Assembly (NCBI RefSeq): GCF_007993755.1
Contig: NZ_CP042467.1
Location: forward strand, 1,464,001 to 1,528,000
Reading direction: 5' to 3'
Length of the DNA stretch: 64,000 nucleotides
DNA from: Microvenator marinus
GTDB lineage: Bacteria; Myxococcota_A; Bradymonadia; Bradymonadales; Bradymonadaceae
Shown here: positions 28,141-36,798 of the stretch, piece by piece
Layout of the letters: every line of letters begins with the position of its first letter
Position numbering within the stretch: the stretch's first letter is position 1
The notes under the pieces: model-generated
What the model saw: only the letters and a program-made list of their open reading frames with translations
Database searches by the model: none
What the model was told of the DNA's origin: nothing
Translations under genes and position numbers: made by a program

Positions 28141-29133
28141 ATGATGATTGACCCAGACCGGCTTCGACACGAATTGACCAGAATGAAAGAGCTCATCGCG
28201 AGTGACCCTGAGGTCTTGGCTCAGTTCGACAAGGATGGAAATGGCGTAATTGACGGAGCCGAATGGGAGGAGGTTAGAAAACTCGTCATTCGACGCCTGG
28301 AGCGAGAGGACTTCGAGAGACAGCTCGCCGAGAAAGTTCTCGAAGAGGAAGCAAATGAGACTGAGATTCAGGCGCGAGATTTCTCCAATCTGGAGCTCGC
28401 GTTTGATCCGCGTCGTTCGGACGCCAGTCAGGCCGACGAGATTTTTGAGCGTGAGATAGCTCGACGTCGACATTCACAAACACCACAACGCGTGAGGGTA
28501 TCGGAGCACGGCACTCTGGCTGATTGTCGAGAGCTAGTTCTTGAGCAAACCGGCGGAATCAAACAGGTCTTTGGAGGCATGTTTCGACGTGAGTATTCGA
28601 TTCGGCGTCGGGACGGCCAAGAGGTCGGGCGGATTCATCAAAAACAAAACGAGATGCTTCAGGACATGACCAATCTCAGTCTCTTTCGTCATCAGAACGT
28701 TACCTTTTTGATCGACGATGAAGTCGCTGACGAACGGTTCGAAATGAGCCGTTCCGCATCTATCGGCGACAACTCTATCGCCGTGATGAACCCCAACAAA
28801 CGCATGATCGCGGACACCAGTTGGACTCTGAGCTTCTTGCGACGCAAGTACGAGGTAAGAGCGGTTCGAGAAGGAGTTTCTTATTACGTCCGGCGACTAC
28901 TGCTCCGGCCGTTCACATTTGAGATACTCGACCCGTTTGAAGAACCGATCGGAACGATGTCGAGGGGTTGGTCCGGCATCGGGTTTTTAACCGGAGGTAA
29001 TCTCTTCCATATCGACGTTCAAGAAGATGTATCTCCCGACGTGATGTGGGGCCTCTTGGCGGCGGCACTCCTGGCAGACCTCGATAGCGAGAATGGCAGT
29101 CGAAAGGCTGGGCTCGATTTCTTGAATGGATAG
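28141..29133 (+). CDS. EF-hand protein with a scramblase / tubby-C-like domain
   Basis: A protein of 330 residues. One canonical calcium-binding EF-hand loop is seen at 30-41 (D-K-D-G-N-G-V-I-D-G-A-E; ligands at positions 1, 3, 5, 9 and 12). After a charged helical linker, residues about 125-318 resemble the phospholipid scramblase / LURP-one / tubby-C fold: L-V-L-E-Q-T-G-G, F-R-R-E-Y-S-I-R-R, W-T-L-S-F-L-R-R-K-Y-E-V-R-A, F-E-I-L-D-P-F-E-E-P-I-G and a hydrophobic C-terminal helix (M-W-G-L-L-A-A-A-L-L-A-D). Calcium-triggered lipid movement is possible but unproven; many bacterial members of this fold have no known role. It is divergent from carF with an 88-base gap. Confidence 0.7.
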   Translation: MMIDPDRLRHELTRMKELIASDPEVLAQFDKDGNGVIDGAEWEEVRKLVIRRLEREDFERQLAEKVLEEEANETEIQARDFSNLELAFDPRRSDASQADEIFEREIARRRHSQTPQRVRVSEHGTLADCRELVLEQTGGIKQVFGGMFRREYSIRRRDGQEVGRIHQKQNEMLQDMTNLSLFRHQNVTFLIDDEVADERFEMSRSASIGDNSIAVMNPNKRMIADTSWTLSFLRRKYEVRAVREGVSYYVRRLLLRPFTFEILDPFEEPIGTMSRGWSGIGFLTGGNLFHIDVQEDVSPDVMWGLLAAALLADLDSENGSRKAGLDFLNG

Positions 29134-29138
29134 ATGCT

Positions 29139-29777
29139 CTAACGAACCGTGCCTTCGCGAGAGTGTATCCAGCCCAATGCGTCGAGGTCGAAGCCGGCGG
29201 TGTTGCCCTCACCGGGTAGAGTCTTCAAATCCTCAATTTTCACATATCGGGCCCAGCCAAGGTTCAACTCGCCCAAGTCGAACGCATCACCACCGGTGAC
29301 CGTGGGATCCAAAGGCTCTCCTGGGACATACTCGAACTCCAATACGGGGTTCCAACCTGCACATCCCTCCTTGGATTCAGCAGGCACACAGTCCCACGTG
29401 TGCCACTCCTCGAGGTCCTGTGACACGCTGACTCTGCCGAACTCCTCGAAAGGTTCAGTGGGGTCACCTCCCGCAAAAAACGGGTTTTCGAAAACGATGA
29501 AATCCGCACCAGGACCATTGGCAAATTCGCCGAGGTCCATAACGATCTCTCCGCCGACACCAAGGCTTAGAACTCGCATGCCGCCTCGCGAAATCCCACC
29601 ACCCTCAGGGGGACCAAGGACGATGTCTGGAAACTCATGGTCGCCGTAACCTGCAAACTCGCCCGGTTCAAACGAGACGACCTCACGGGCAAACGGACCG
29701 AAATCCTTTGCCGGTTCGATATCTTCGCCACATCCCCCCAGGCATGCAGCTATCAATGAAAATACGACCGCTCTCAC
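29139..29777 (-). CDS. B12-riboswitch-controlled lipoprotein, second gene
   Basis: A protein of 212 residues. The GTG start overlaps the stop of the previous gene (GTGA) and gives a lipoprotein signal (C-L-G-G-C). The mature part has a run typical of a family labelled only 'cell surface protein': I-V-L-G-P-P-E-G-G-G, D-F-I-V-F-E-N-P-F-F-A-G-G-D-P, V-S-V-S-Q-D, C-A-G-W and G-G-D-A-F-D-L-G-E. It looks like a beta-sandwich with possible metal or ligand loops. Being under a cobalamin riboswitch, it may help capture or deliver B12 at the surface; that is inference. No transporter or barrel gene is beside it. Confidence 0.8.
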   Translation of the reverse strand: MRAVVFSLIAACLGGCGEDIEPAKDFGPFAREVVSFEPGEFAGYGDHEFPDIVLGPPEGGGISRGGMRVLSLGVGGEIVMDLGEFANGPGADFIVFENPFFAGGDPTEPFEEFGRVSVSQDLEEWHTWDCVPAESKEGCAGWNPVLEFEYVPGEPLDPTVTGGDAFDLGELNLGWARYVKIEDLKTLPGEGNTAGFDLDALGWIHSREGTVR

Positions 29778-30217
29778 TTGCGTGTCATCATCGTCCAAGA
29801 GAAGCCACCGCAACCGGCGCCTTCCAAGTCACTCGAGTCGGCCGTGGCCGATGCCTCGAGAGCGGCTTGTTCGGACTCCTCTCCAAATGTCACAGTGCAG
29901 TAGTAGAAGACGTCTGCTTCGATTTCGGTCCACTCGATCCGGTTGAACAACCCCGGGTCGAAGTCGGCATCTTCGGCGTTTTGGGTGACGGCCACGTTGG
30001 CGTCATTGTCGAAGAACACGACGTTCTGGAAGTCTCCCCAGGTGGTTTCGGTGATGGTTTCGGAGGTTCCGAAATTCGTGTCCCATTCTCCGACAACTTC
30101 TAGGGAATCTTCGGCACACATCGTGCCGCAATCCTCAGCGGGTTTGTCGTCCTCGCCGCATGCGACAAGGGAGAGAGAGAGTGCACAAGAAACGAAAAAA
30201 GCTCGGTGTTGGAACAT
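29774..30217 (-). CDS. B12-riboswitch-controlled lipoprotein, first gene
   Basis: A protein of 147 residues. The ATG was chosen because GGAG lies 6 bases upstream and the signal ends L-S-L-V-A-C, a good lipobox. The mature part has several Cys (C-G-T-M-C, Y-Y-C-T-V, G-C-G-G-F-S-W) and a central T-T-W-G-D-F, F-F-D-N-D-A-N and F-N-R-I-E-W-T. No named family was recognised. It is the first gene after the cobalamin riboswitch and is linked to the second lipoprotein by a 4-base overlap. A role tied to B12 supply or to a B12-dependent need is likely from the control alone. Confidence 0.82.
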   Translation of the reverse strand: MFQHRAFFVSCALSLSLVACGEDDKPAEDCGTMCAEDSLEVVGEWDTNFGTSETITETTWGDFQNVVFFDNDANVAVTQNAEDADFDPGLFNRIEWTEIEADVFYYCTVTFGEESEQAALEASATADSSDLEGAGCGGFSWTMMTRK

Positions 30218-30295
30218 GACGTTCTCCAATTTTGGCCGAGCGAAAGCAGGGGGAACCATTCCCTCTCGCTTCCGACCCGAAGCGGGGTGTATCTG
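30218..30295 (-). promoter_or_regulatory. Expression platform between riboswitch and lipoprotein gene
   Basis: On the minus strand CGCTTC and GAAGCG can form a 6-bp hairpin. The same GAAGCG can instead start a longer imperfect stem ending in CCCCCTGCTTTCGC. The two are mutually exclusive. No T-run follows, so control of translation is more likely than termination. The gene's GGAG site is within this stretch. Confidence 0.5.
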
Positions 30296-30437
30296 ACGTG
30301 TTGCGCCAATATCCTGGCTTGCGGGTCATCCTCTTTCGGCACCTTCCCAGTTTCCCAGTGGTTTAAGCCGAATTCGTCACCGCTTACAGTTGCGGGGGCA
30401 GCGTTGGTTTTTCACCAAACTTCCTGTCGCAACACGT
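30296..30437 (-). promoter_or_regulatory. Cobalamin (B12) riboswitch
   Basis: Read on the minus strand, the conserved blocks occur in order: GGTGAAAAACC, GCTGCCCCCGCAACTGTAA, CCACTGGGAAACTGGGAAGG, GAGGATGACC and GCCAGGATATTGGC. The ends ACGTGTTGCG and CGCAACACGT close a 10-bp P1 stem. Binding of adenosyl- or methylcobalamin normally shuts the downstream gene off. The RNA is directly upstream of two overlapping lipoprotein genes. Confidence 0.95.
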
Positions 30438-30453
30438 TTAACTTGGAGCGGGG

Positions 30454-30481
30454 GCTATCACGCTCGCTTTGGCAGCGTCAA
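30454..30481 (-). promoter_or_regulatory. Weak promoter candidate for the riboswitch transcript
   Basis: On the minus strand TTGACG, a 16-base spacer and GATAGC lie just before the P1 stem. The -10 is poor. It falls immediately after the stop of the small gene on the same strand. Confidence 0.3.
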
Positions 30482-30484
30482 CCC

Positions 30485-30637
30485 CTATTCTTTTTCGTCC
30501 TCCTCCGCCGCTTCGATCATCTCTTCGACTTCTCGAGCGTGCTCATCGCCAATCTTTTCGCGCATCTCACCAAGGGCGCGTTTGGCTTCAAAGGCTGTTA
30601 GTTTATCACGTTGAAAGTCTACACATATCAGACACAT
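30485..30637 (-). CDS. Small 50-residue protein with an N-terminal C-x-x-C
   Basis: The product starts MCLICVDFQRDKLTAFEA and is 50 residues long. AGGAGG lies 5 bases before the ATG, one of the best ribosome sites in the window, so I take this as real. After the C-x-x-C (Cys2, Cys5) comes a charged, probably helical body (A-L-G-E-M-R-E-K-I-G, then E-E-M-I-E-A-A-E-E-D-E-K-E). The two Cys could bind metal or be redox active. It may be transcribed into the riboswitch unit, but that RNA has its own promoter candidate. The family was not recognised with certainty. Confidence 0.75.
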   Translation of the reverse strand: MCLICVDFQRDKLTAFEAKRALGEMREKIGDEHAREVEEMIEAAEEDEKE

Positions 30638-30871
30638 TGGAACCTCCTGGGCCTTAGTCATGTGCCACGTATCATTCTACCTACTTGTGTTCGCGAACCC
30701 AAGCGCCATAGGGCAAGTCTTCGATTGCCGCACTATTATTGACGCGTCGCGTTAACGGGAGTTCCAAAATCTTTCGGAAGAATTTTGATATTCAGATGCT
30801 TTACCCTCTCAAAGTCGTTGTGCTAGTCATGCCTTCGATGGGACCTGACCCCTTCAGACAAAGAGGACATT

Positions 30872-33010
30872 ATGGCAACAAATCTAGAAAGCACGTCTGA
30901 TTCCCTCACTCTAGCGAACTCCAGGTATCACGGCCTGACCGAGGAAAAGCTGGTAGAGATGTATCGCCAGATGTACATGTCTCGGAAGCTCGACGATGCT
31001 GAGATCAATCTCAAGCGTCAGCAGAAGATTTACTTCCAGATTTCGGGCGCGGGTCACGAAGCTGTATTGGTTGCCGCAGCGAATGTCCTCAAACCTTCTT
31101 ACGATTGGTTTTACCCCTACTATCGTGACCGCGCGCTCGTGCTTGCGCTCGGCATGACGCCAGTTGAGATTTTGGCTGAGGCCGTTGGATCGTCCGAAGA
31201 TCCGAACTCCGGTGGCCGTCAAATGCCGTGTCACTGGGGGCATAAAGACCTCAATATCGTGTCACAATCATCGTGTACGGGCACACAGCACCTTCAGGCC
31301 ACGGGCGCCGCCCAGGTCGCGCGTATCGTAGAAGCTGTTGAAGGACTCAAAGGCCGCGATGATATCCAGACGTTTGGTGATGAGGTCATCTACGTATCCA
31401 TCGGCGATGGCGCGACGAGCGAAGGCGAGTTTTGGGAAGCTGTGAACACGGCGGCGAACATGAAGTTGCCCGTGCTTTTCATGGTTGAGGACAACGGATA
31501 CGCGATCAGCGTGCCTGTTTCGGTTCAGACTGCCGGAGGCTCGATCTCAAAGGCCACAAGCGGATTCGAAAACCTCTTCATCACAGAGTTCGACGGATGC
31601 GATCCGATTGAGAGCTACGCGAAAATCACCGAAGCCGTGGAGTATATCCGTGCCGGAAACGGCCCCGCTCTGACGCACGCTCACGTGGTTCGTCCTTACT
31701 CGCACTCGATGAGTGACGATGAGTCGATGTATCGCCCCGAGAGCGAGCGCGAGGACGACGCAAAGCGCGACCCGATTACCACTTTTGCGTCCTTCCTCGT
31801 ATCCGAAGGCATTCTAGACCAGGACGAAGTCGACGCTCTTAAGAAGGACGTTGATGCCGAGGTCCGCCAAGCTGTGGACGATGCGCTCGCCCTGCCCACT
31901 CCACACCCGGATACGGCTCTCGACTATATCTACAGTCATGATGTGGACCCAACGTCGAGCGTTTTTGCGACCAACCCCGAATGGGACGAAGAAGGTGGCG
32001 AAAAGACCATGGTGGACCTCATCAACGCTGCGATGCGTACTGAGATGCGCCGCGACCCGCGAATCGTGGTCTTCGGTGAAGATGTGGCTGATGTCACCAA
32101 GGAAGAGTACCTCGGCAAAGTGAAAGGCAAAGGCGGCGTCTTCAAAGTGACCCACGGACTTCAACTCGAGTTCGGCAGCGACCGCGTCTTCAACAGTCCG
32201 TTGGCTGAAGCCAACATCATTGGACGCGCCATAGGTATGGCCACGCGCGGTCTCAAGCCGGTGGTTGAGATCCAGTTCTTCGACTACATCTGGCCCGCAT
32301 ACATGCAGCTCAAAAACGAGCTCTCGAACATGCGTTGGCGCTCAAACAACAACTTCAAATCACCTGTGGTGGTTCGAGTTCCGATCGGTGGCTACCTCAA
32401 AGGTGGGGCCCCGTATCACAGCCAGTCGGGTGCAACGCTCTTCACTCATATCCCTGGCCTTCGAGTCGTGATGCCGTCGAACGCCGCAGATGCAAACGGT
32501 CTTCTTCGCACAGCGATTAGGTGCGACGACCCAGTGATGTTCTTGGAGCACAAGCACCTCTATCGGCAGACCTACAACAAGTCGTTCAACCCGGGCGATG
32601 ACTACATGATTCCGTTCGGTAAAGCCGCCAAAGTGCGCGAAGGAAACGCGTTGACGGTCGTTACTTACGGTGCATTGGTGGAGAGAACGCTGCGTGCGGT
32701 CAAACAGACCGGGATCGACGCCGAAGTCTTAGACTTGCGGACACTCTCCCCTTACGATTGGGACGCGATCAGCGAGTCCGTCAAGAAGACCAATAAGGTT
32801 GTGATCGCGTACGAAGACAATATGTCTTGGGGTTATGGTACCGAGATTGCGACTCGTATCGCCGATGAGCTCTTTGAGTACCTCGACGGGCCGGTCAAAC
32901 GTGTGGCTGCACTCGACAGCTTCTGCGGCTACCACCCTGACCTCGAAGACCGTATTCTTCCTCAAATCGACGATATCGCTCAGGCGATCACGTGGCTTGA
33001 CGCCTATTGA
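30872..33010 (+). CDS. Alpha-keto acid dehydrogenase E1, fused alpha and beta subunits
   Basis: A protein of 712 residues. Residues about 20-345 are the E1 alpha part, with the thiamine diphosphate motif [16 protein letters not shown] then V-E-D-N-G-Y-A-I-S. Residues about 375-710 are E1 beta ([25 protein letters not shown] and V-E-I-Q-F-F-D-Y-I). The fold fits branched-chain 2-oxoacid dehydrogenase more than pyruvate dehydrogenase, but the substrate is not certain. E2 and E3 are not in the window. AGAGGA precedes the ATG. The 234-base upstream region holds a 10-bp palindrome GTTCGCGAAC at 30689-30698, and nothing else I can name. Confidence 0.9.
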   Translation: MATNLESTSDSLTLANSRYHGLTEEKLVEMYRQMYMSRKLDDAEINLKRQQKIYFQISGAGHEAVLVAAANVLKPSYDWFYPYYRDRALVLALGMTPVEILAEAVGSSEDPNSGGRQMPCHWGHKDLNIVSQSSCTGTQHLQATGAAQVARIVEAVEGLKGRDDIQTFGDEVIYVSIGDGATSEGEFWEAVNTAANMKLPVLFMVEDNGYAISVPVSVQTAGGSISKATSGFENLFITEFDGCDPIESYAKITEAVEYIRAGNGPALTHAHVVRPYSHSMSDDESMYRPESEREDDAKRDPITTFASFLVSEGILDQDEVDALKKDVDAEVRQAVDDALALPTPHPDTALDYIYSHDVDPTSSVFATNPEWDEEGGEKTMVDLINAAMRTEMRRDPRIVVFGEDVADVTKEEYLGKVKGKGGVFKVTHGLQLEFGSDRVFNSPLAEANIIGRAIGMATRGLKPVVEIQFFDYIWPAYMQLKNELSNMRWRSNNNFKSPVVVRVPIGGYLKGGAPYHSQSGATLFTHIPGLRVVMPSNAADANGLLRTAIRCDDPVMFLEHKHLYRQTYNKSFNPGDDYMIPFGKAAKVREGNALTVVTYGALVERTLRAVKQTGIDAEVLDLRTLSPYDWDAISESVKKTNKVVIAYEDNMSWGYGTEIATRIADELFEYLDGPVKRVAALDSFCGYHPDLEDRILPQIDDIAQAITWLDAY

Positions 33011-33438
33011 TTTAGGTTTGAAAGGGTAATTTTGGTCGGGACGCCACCCTTGGCGGGCTTAAAGCCAGTGCCGCAGGCCTTCATCTTCAACATCGTGGAG
33101 ACCTTTGTGCGGTTCGCTGCCACGATTCCATAGACCACATGCTCGGCCCATAGAATTGGTGGGAAGAAAAGCGGTATCGTCGCAAGTGGCGAGAGTCCCT
33201 CAAGCGAAAGCCCAATCATATTGATGGCGTTTGCCCCTGAGTGTACTCGCCCTGCCCCATCCACAACCTGAAGAAGCTGAGAACACATCTCCGGAGTGAG
33301 TCCCCACTGAGCGAGTTCTGCGTCTGAGTAGCTTTGATACGGGCGCACCAAAATTGTGGCTCCCTTGTCTCTCGCGTCCACCCACTCGGCACTCGCCGTG
33401 CAAATCCCGCAATCACCGTCGAATAGCATCCTCAGCAT
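33004..33438 (-). CDS. DCC family thiol-disulfide oxidoreductase-like protein (DUF393)
   Basis: A protein of 144 residues. The family signature D-G-D-C-G-I-C-T is at the N-terminus, giving a C-x-x-C pair, followed by an A-x-x-W-V-D-A-R-D segment. GAGG lies 5 bases before the chosen ATG; an 84-residue longer reading is unlikely. The C-terminal part is fairly hydrophobic ([11 protein letters not shown]). Biochemical roles of this family are poorly known. It overlaps the end of the E1 gene by 7 bases on the other strand. Confidence 0.82.
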   Translation of the reverse strand: MLRMLFDGDCGICTASAEWVDARDKGATILVRPYQSYSDAELAQWGLTPEMCSQLLQVVDGAGRVHSGANAINMIGLSLEGLSPLATIPLFFPPILWAEHVVYGIVAANRTKVSTMLKMKACGTGFKPAKGGVPTKITLSNLNQ

Positions 33439-33613
33439 CGTAACCTCACTACGTGTACAAGCGGGCTCTGGCCGCCTATCCTGAAAATAGCTGAATGTTG
33501 AGTGAGTTTCATTGAAAGATTTGCCCCATCCGCTAGGGTGCGCCGGAAATGAGGATATGATTTGAGCCAAGTTATCGATTCGGCTATAGGTCCCGCAATC
33601 AAAGAATTGAGTG

Positions 33614-35221
33614 ATGAAAATGAAGAACACATTTTGTTGGATTGTTGCGTTGGGGATGTTGCTTGGAGTGGGTTGTGGAGACTCCAACACGAAGAAATTT
33701 CAGAAAAACCCTGATCCGCCGCCAAACAACAGTGAAACCAATAATTCTGATCCAAACAACACGAACAATACAAACAATGGTACCGCGACCAATAACGTCA
33801 CGGTCTCACCGGAGTTGTGCGGAAATGGCCTCTTGGACCCAGGTGAGATTTGCGATCCCGAAGGCTCGGGTTCGGATCGATGTCCCACGGAGTGCCCTCC
33901 TGAACCGGCGTGTTCCATGATTGCGCTCGTCGGCAGCGCCGACGATTGTACAGCGCGTTGTGAAGTGCGGCCCGTCGGCTGCTTCGATGACGACGGTTGC
34001 TGTTCCGTCGGATGTGACTCCGCATCGGATAACGATTGCGAAAACGTGTGTGGGAATGACATCGTCGAAGAGAATGAGACGTGTGACGGAAATTGCCCCA
34101 CATCTTGCGACGATGGCGAGGCATGCACCGTAGATTCCTTCGATGGGTCGGCGAGCGAATGCTCGACGGTGTGTGTGAACACGCCGCGCACCTCGTGCAC
34201 GAACAACGACGGATGCTGCCCTGCAGGCTGCACTTCTCAAAACGATAACGACTGTTCATGTCAGCCCACAACAACGTGCGCTGCCGAAGGATTTACCTGT
34301 GGGACGCTCGACAACGGATGCCAAGACATCAGCTGTGGCACATGCCCAGGTGGATTCTCGTGCCAAAACAATGAGTGCGTGGCCACCCAAACGAATCGGG
34401 TTGGAGAAGCCTGTACCTCGAACTCACAGTGCGGCGCCGGACTTGAATGTGCAACCGCCGCCGACTCGGGCTTTACAGGTGGATACTGCACCAAGTCTTG
34501 CGTGAGCGATAACGATTGTGGAAGCGGCTCGCATTGCAGCGTCGTCAACGACAACGGCTTCTGTGTGGAAAGCTGCGGCGGGAATAACGATTGCACGCGC
34601 AGCGGATACGAGTGTTTCAATGTCGCTGGTGATTCCCGGACTGAGTGCGGCCCTGTCGCCAATGGCAATGGGCAAATCGGCGACCCATGTCAGAGACTCA
34701 GTGATTGCAGTGGAGGTCAAACAGGTAACTGCCTTTCACAGGCAGCGTACCCGGACTTCTACCAGGGATATTGTACCAGAAACTGCTCTGTGGACTCTGA
34801 TTGCGGAAGCACAAGCCTCTATCATTGCTGGAAAGGTGACGCCGCAGATCCTGGCGGAGTCTGCGTCAAGAAGACTTGCTCTCGAACGAACTACCTCGTG
34901 TTCAACTCCAACCCTTCCGTGGATTCTCGCACCGAGTGTTGGCCTGGAGGCACTGGAAGCAGGCAAGTTGGAGACGCGTGCGACGCCGTGTGGCAGTGCG
35001 CAGGCGGCGAATTCGGTGTTTGTATCGCCGATACGCAAGCAAACCTAGTAAATGGATATTGCACAATCGCTTGCGATAGAACCTCTTGCCCTGCGGGAAC
35101 AACGTGCTGGCAAAACGCGATCTGCGTAGAAGATTGCACCTCGGATAGCACGTGCCGCACGGGTGAAGGATACTATTGCGCCAACGACCCAAATGAAGCT
35201 ATCGACTTCTGCTGGATGTAA
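33614..35221 (+). CDS. Cysteine-rich lipoprotein, copy 1
   Basis: A protein of 535 residues. The signal ends L-L-G-V-G-C. An Asn/Pro/Thr/Asp linker (about 30-65) follows, then many Cys-rich modules: C-G-N-G-L-L-D-P-G-E-I-C-D, C-G-N-D-I-V-E-E-N-E-T-C-D, and repeated C-x-S-D-N-D-C-G-S-G-S-H-C units. The modules look like myxobacterial DUF4215-type disulphide repeats. It is probably a rigid surface-exposed protein held by disulphides. It aligns along its length with the next gene. ATG 33614 or 33620 could be the start; neither has a strong ribosome site. Confidence 0.8.
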   Translation: MKMKNTFCWIVALGMLLGVGCGDSNTKKFQKNPDPPPNNSETNNSDPNNTNNTNNGTATNNVTVSPELCGNGLLDPGEICDPEGSGSDRCPTECPPEPACSMIALVGSADDCTARCEVRPVGCFDDDGCCSVGCDSASDNDCENVCGNDIVEENETCDGNCPTSCDDGEACTVDSFDGSASECSTVCVNTPRTSCTNNDGCCPAGCTSQNDNDCSCQPTTTCAAEGFTCGTLDNGCQDISCGTCPGGFSCQNNECVATQTNRVGEACTSNSQCGAGLECATAADSGFTGGYCTKSCVSDNDCGSGSHCSVVNDNGFCVESCGGNNDCTRSGYECFNVAGDSRTECGPVANGNGQIGDPCQRLSDCSGGQTGNCLSQAAYPDFYQGYCTRNCSVDSDCGSTSLYHCWKGDAADPGGVCVKKTCSRTNYLVFNSNPSVDSRTECWPGGTGSRQVGDACDAVWQCAGGEFGVCIADTQANLVNGYCTIACDRTSCPAGTTCWQNAICVEDCTSDSTCRTGEGYYCANDPNEAIDFCWM

Positions 35222-35238
35222 AAAACAGGTCAATCATT

Positions 35239-36798
35239 ATGTTAAAGTATATCGCAATCATAACGTTGTTATTCTCGACTCTCGGGTGTGGCGAAAACAC
35301 CAAAAAGTTCGCCAAGGTTGACCAACCTACAAACAACCCGGATCCCAACAACACCAACAATCCAGACCCTAATAGCCCGCAAGGCACCAACAATATCGAC
35401 TTGGAAAATTGTGGTAACGGGGTTTTGGACCCAGGTGAGTTGTGTGACCCGTTAGTCGAAGGCGATGGCGCTTGCCCATTCGAGTGCGAAGCCACGCAAG
35501 ATGAGTGCGGCACGGTGGAACTCGTGGGTAACCCCGACCTCTGCAACGCCACGTGTGTATTCGTCCCCGCGGCTTGTGGAGATGGTGATGGGTGCTGCCC
35601 ATTGGGGTGCGACTCGTCCAACGACGCAGAGTGCACGAACACGTGCGGCAATGACATTGTAGAAGGCAATGAGGTTTGTGACGGTGACTGCCCGACAGAA
35701 TGTGAATCGCCCGATTCATGTTCGGTTGGAACGGTGAACGGGAGCGCAGCCACCTGCACGGCTGAATGCAGCTTTACCCAGATCACCTCATGCCAAAACA
35801 ACGACGGCTGCTGCCCGGCCGGATGTACAGCCCAGACTGACAACGACTGTTCATGCAACCCGACCGCAACCTGTCAAGGGCTCGGAGCTGAGTGCGGAAG
35901 TATCTTCAATGGATGTGAGAACATCAGCTGCGGCCAATGCGGCGTTGGTGAAACATGCGAGCAGAACGAATGCGTTCAGAATACGCCGCCACCCACAAAT
36001 GTGGGCAACGCTTGCACTTCCAACGCCAACTGTGGAGCTGGTTTGGCCTGTATCCCGCAGACAGACGGGGTCGTAGGCGGTTATTGCACGAAGGGTTGTG
36101 TCTCAAATTCCGATTGTGGTTCAGGATCGCACTGCGGTTTCTATGACGACGAAGGAAACGGTCTCTGTCTGAAGAGTTGTGGCACCAACTCCGATTGCGG
36201 ACGCTCATCGTATGAGTGTTTTGACGCAGACCTCTCGGGGCCCAACGAATGCTGGCAGGTGGGTTCAGGTTCGGGATCCGTAGGTGCTGCGTGCCAAACC
36301 GTAGCCAGTTGTGCTGGAGGCCAGGATGCGATCTGCTTGTCCGAGTCACAAGGCTTCTATCAGGGCTACTGCGCCACCTATTGCAACTCCGACGCAGATT
36401 GCGACTCTACTAGCCATTGCTCCGACTTCGGTCTCTGCCTGAGAGATACATGTAATAGGGCAACAGGTTACGAACGCTTCGATGCTGATGGCGACGGAGT
36501 GCTTGAGTGTTTTGCGTCAGCAACTGGCAGCGCGGGTATCGGTCAGGCGTGTGACGGAGATTGGGATTGCGCGGGTGGACAGTGGGGCCGTTGCCTTTCA
36601 GATGACGACGGTTTTCCTGGAGGCTATTGCACGCTTGCCTGCGGTTTCGACCAGGGAACCTGTCCAAGTGGGGCTACCTGTTGGGAAGCGAACACCGACA
36701 CTTCGATTTGCGTTGACCAATGTGACGATTTCACGTGTCGCTCGGGATACTCCTGTTTTGACCCAGACGGAAACGCTGGAAATATCTGTTGGCTCTGA
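35239..36798 (+). CDS. Cysteine-rich lipoprotein, copy 2
   Basis: A protein of 519 residues with the signal ending F-S-T-L-G-C and a linker of N-P-D-P-N-N-T-N-N type. Modules follow in the same order as in the gene just upstream (C-G-N-G-V-L-D-P-G-E-L-C-D, C-G-N-D-I-V-E-G-N-E-V-C-D, C-C-P-A-G-C-T). Both end in C-W followed by M or L. The 17-base gap and shared layout show a tandem duplication that has since diverged. The membrane sulfatase-fold gene downstream overlaps by 10 bases, so all three are probably one unit. Confidence 0.82.
   Translation: MLKYIAIITLLFSTLGCGENTKKFAKVDQPTNNPDPNNTNNPDPNSPQGTNNIDLENCGNGVLDPGELCDPLVEGDGACPFECEATQDECGTVELVGNPDLCNATCVFVPAACGDGDGCCPLGCDSSNDAECTNTCGNDIVEGNEVCDGDCPTECESPDSCSVGTVNGSAATCTAECSFTQITSCQNNDGCCPAGCTAQTDNDCSCNPTATCQGLGAECGSIFNGCENISCGQCGVGETCEQNECVQNTPPPTNVGNACTSNANCGAGLACIPQTDGVVGGYCTKGCVSNSDCGSGSHCGFYDDEGNGLCLKSCGTNSDCGRSSYECFDADLSGPNECWQVGSGSGSVGAACQTVASCAGGQDAICLSESQGFYQGYCATYCNSDADCDSTSHCSDFGLCLRDTCNRATGYERFDADGDGVLECFASATGSAGIGQACDGDWDCAGGQWGRCLSDDDGFPGGYCTLACGFDQGTCPSGATCWEANTDTSICVDQCDDFTCRSGYSCFDPDGNAGNICWL

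Noticed and set aside
30206-30601. Plus-strand frames of 131 and 74 codons across the riboswitch
   Set aside because: They lie over a structured RNA and a small minus-strand gene; there is no supporting ribosome site or domain.
33700-35858. Several minus-strand frames inside the Cys-rich lipoprotein genes
   Set aside because: The N-P-T linker and TGC/GAC-rich modules leave stop-free antisense frames; lipoboxes and duplicated modules support the plus strand only.
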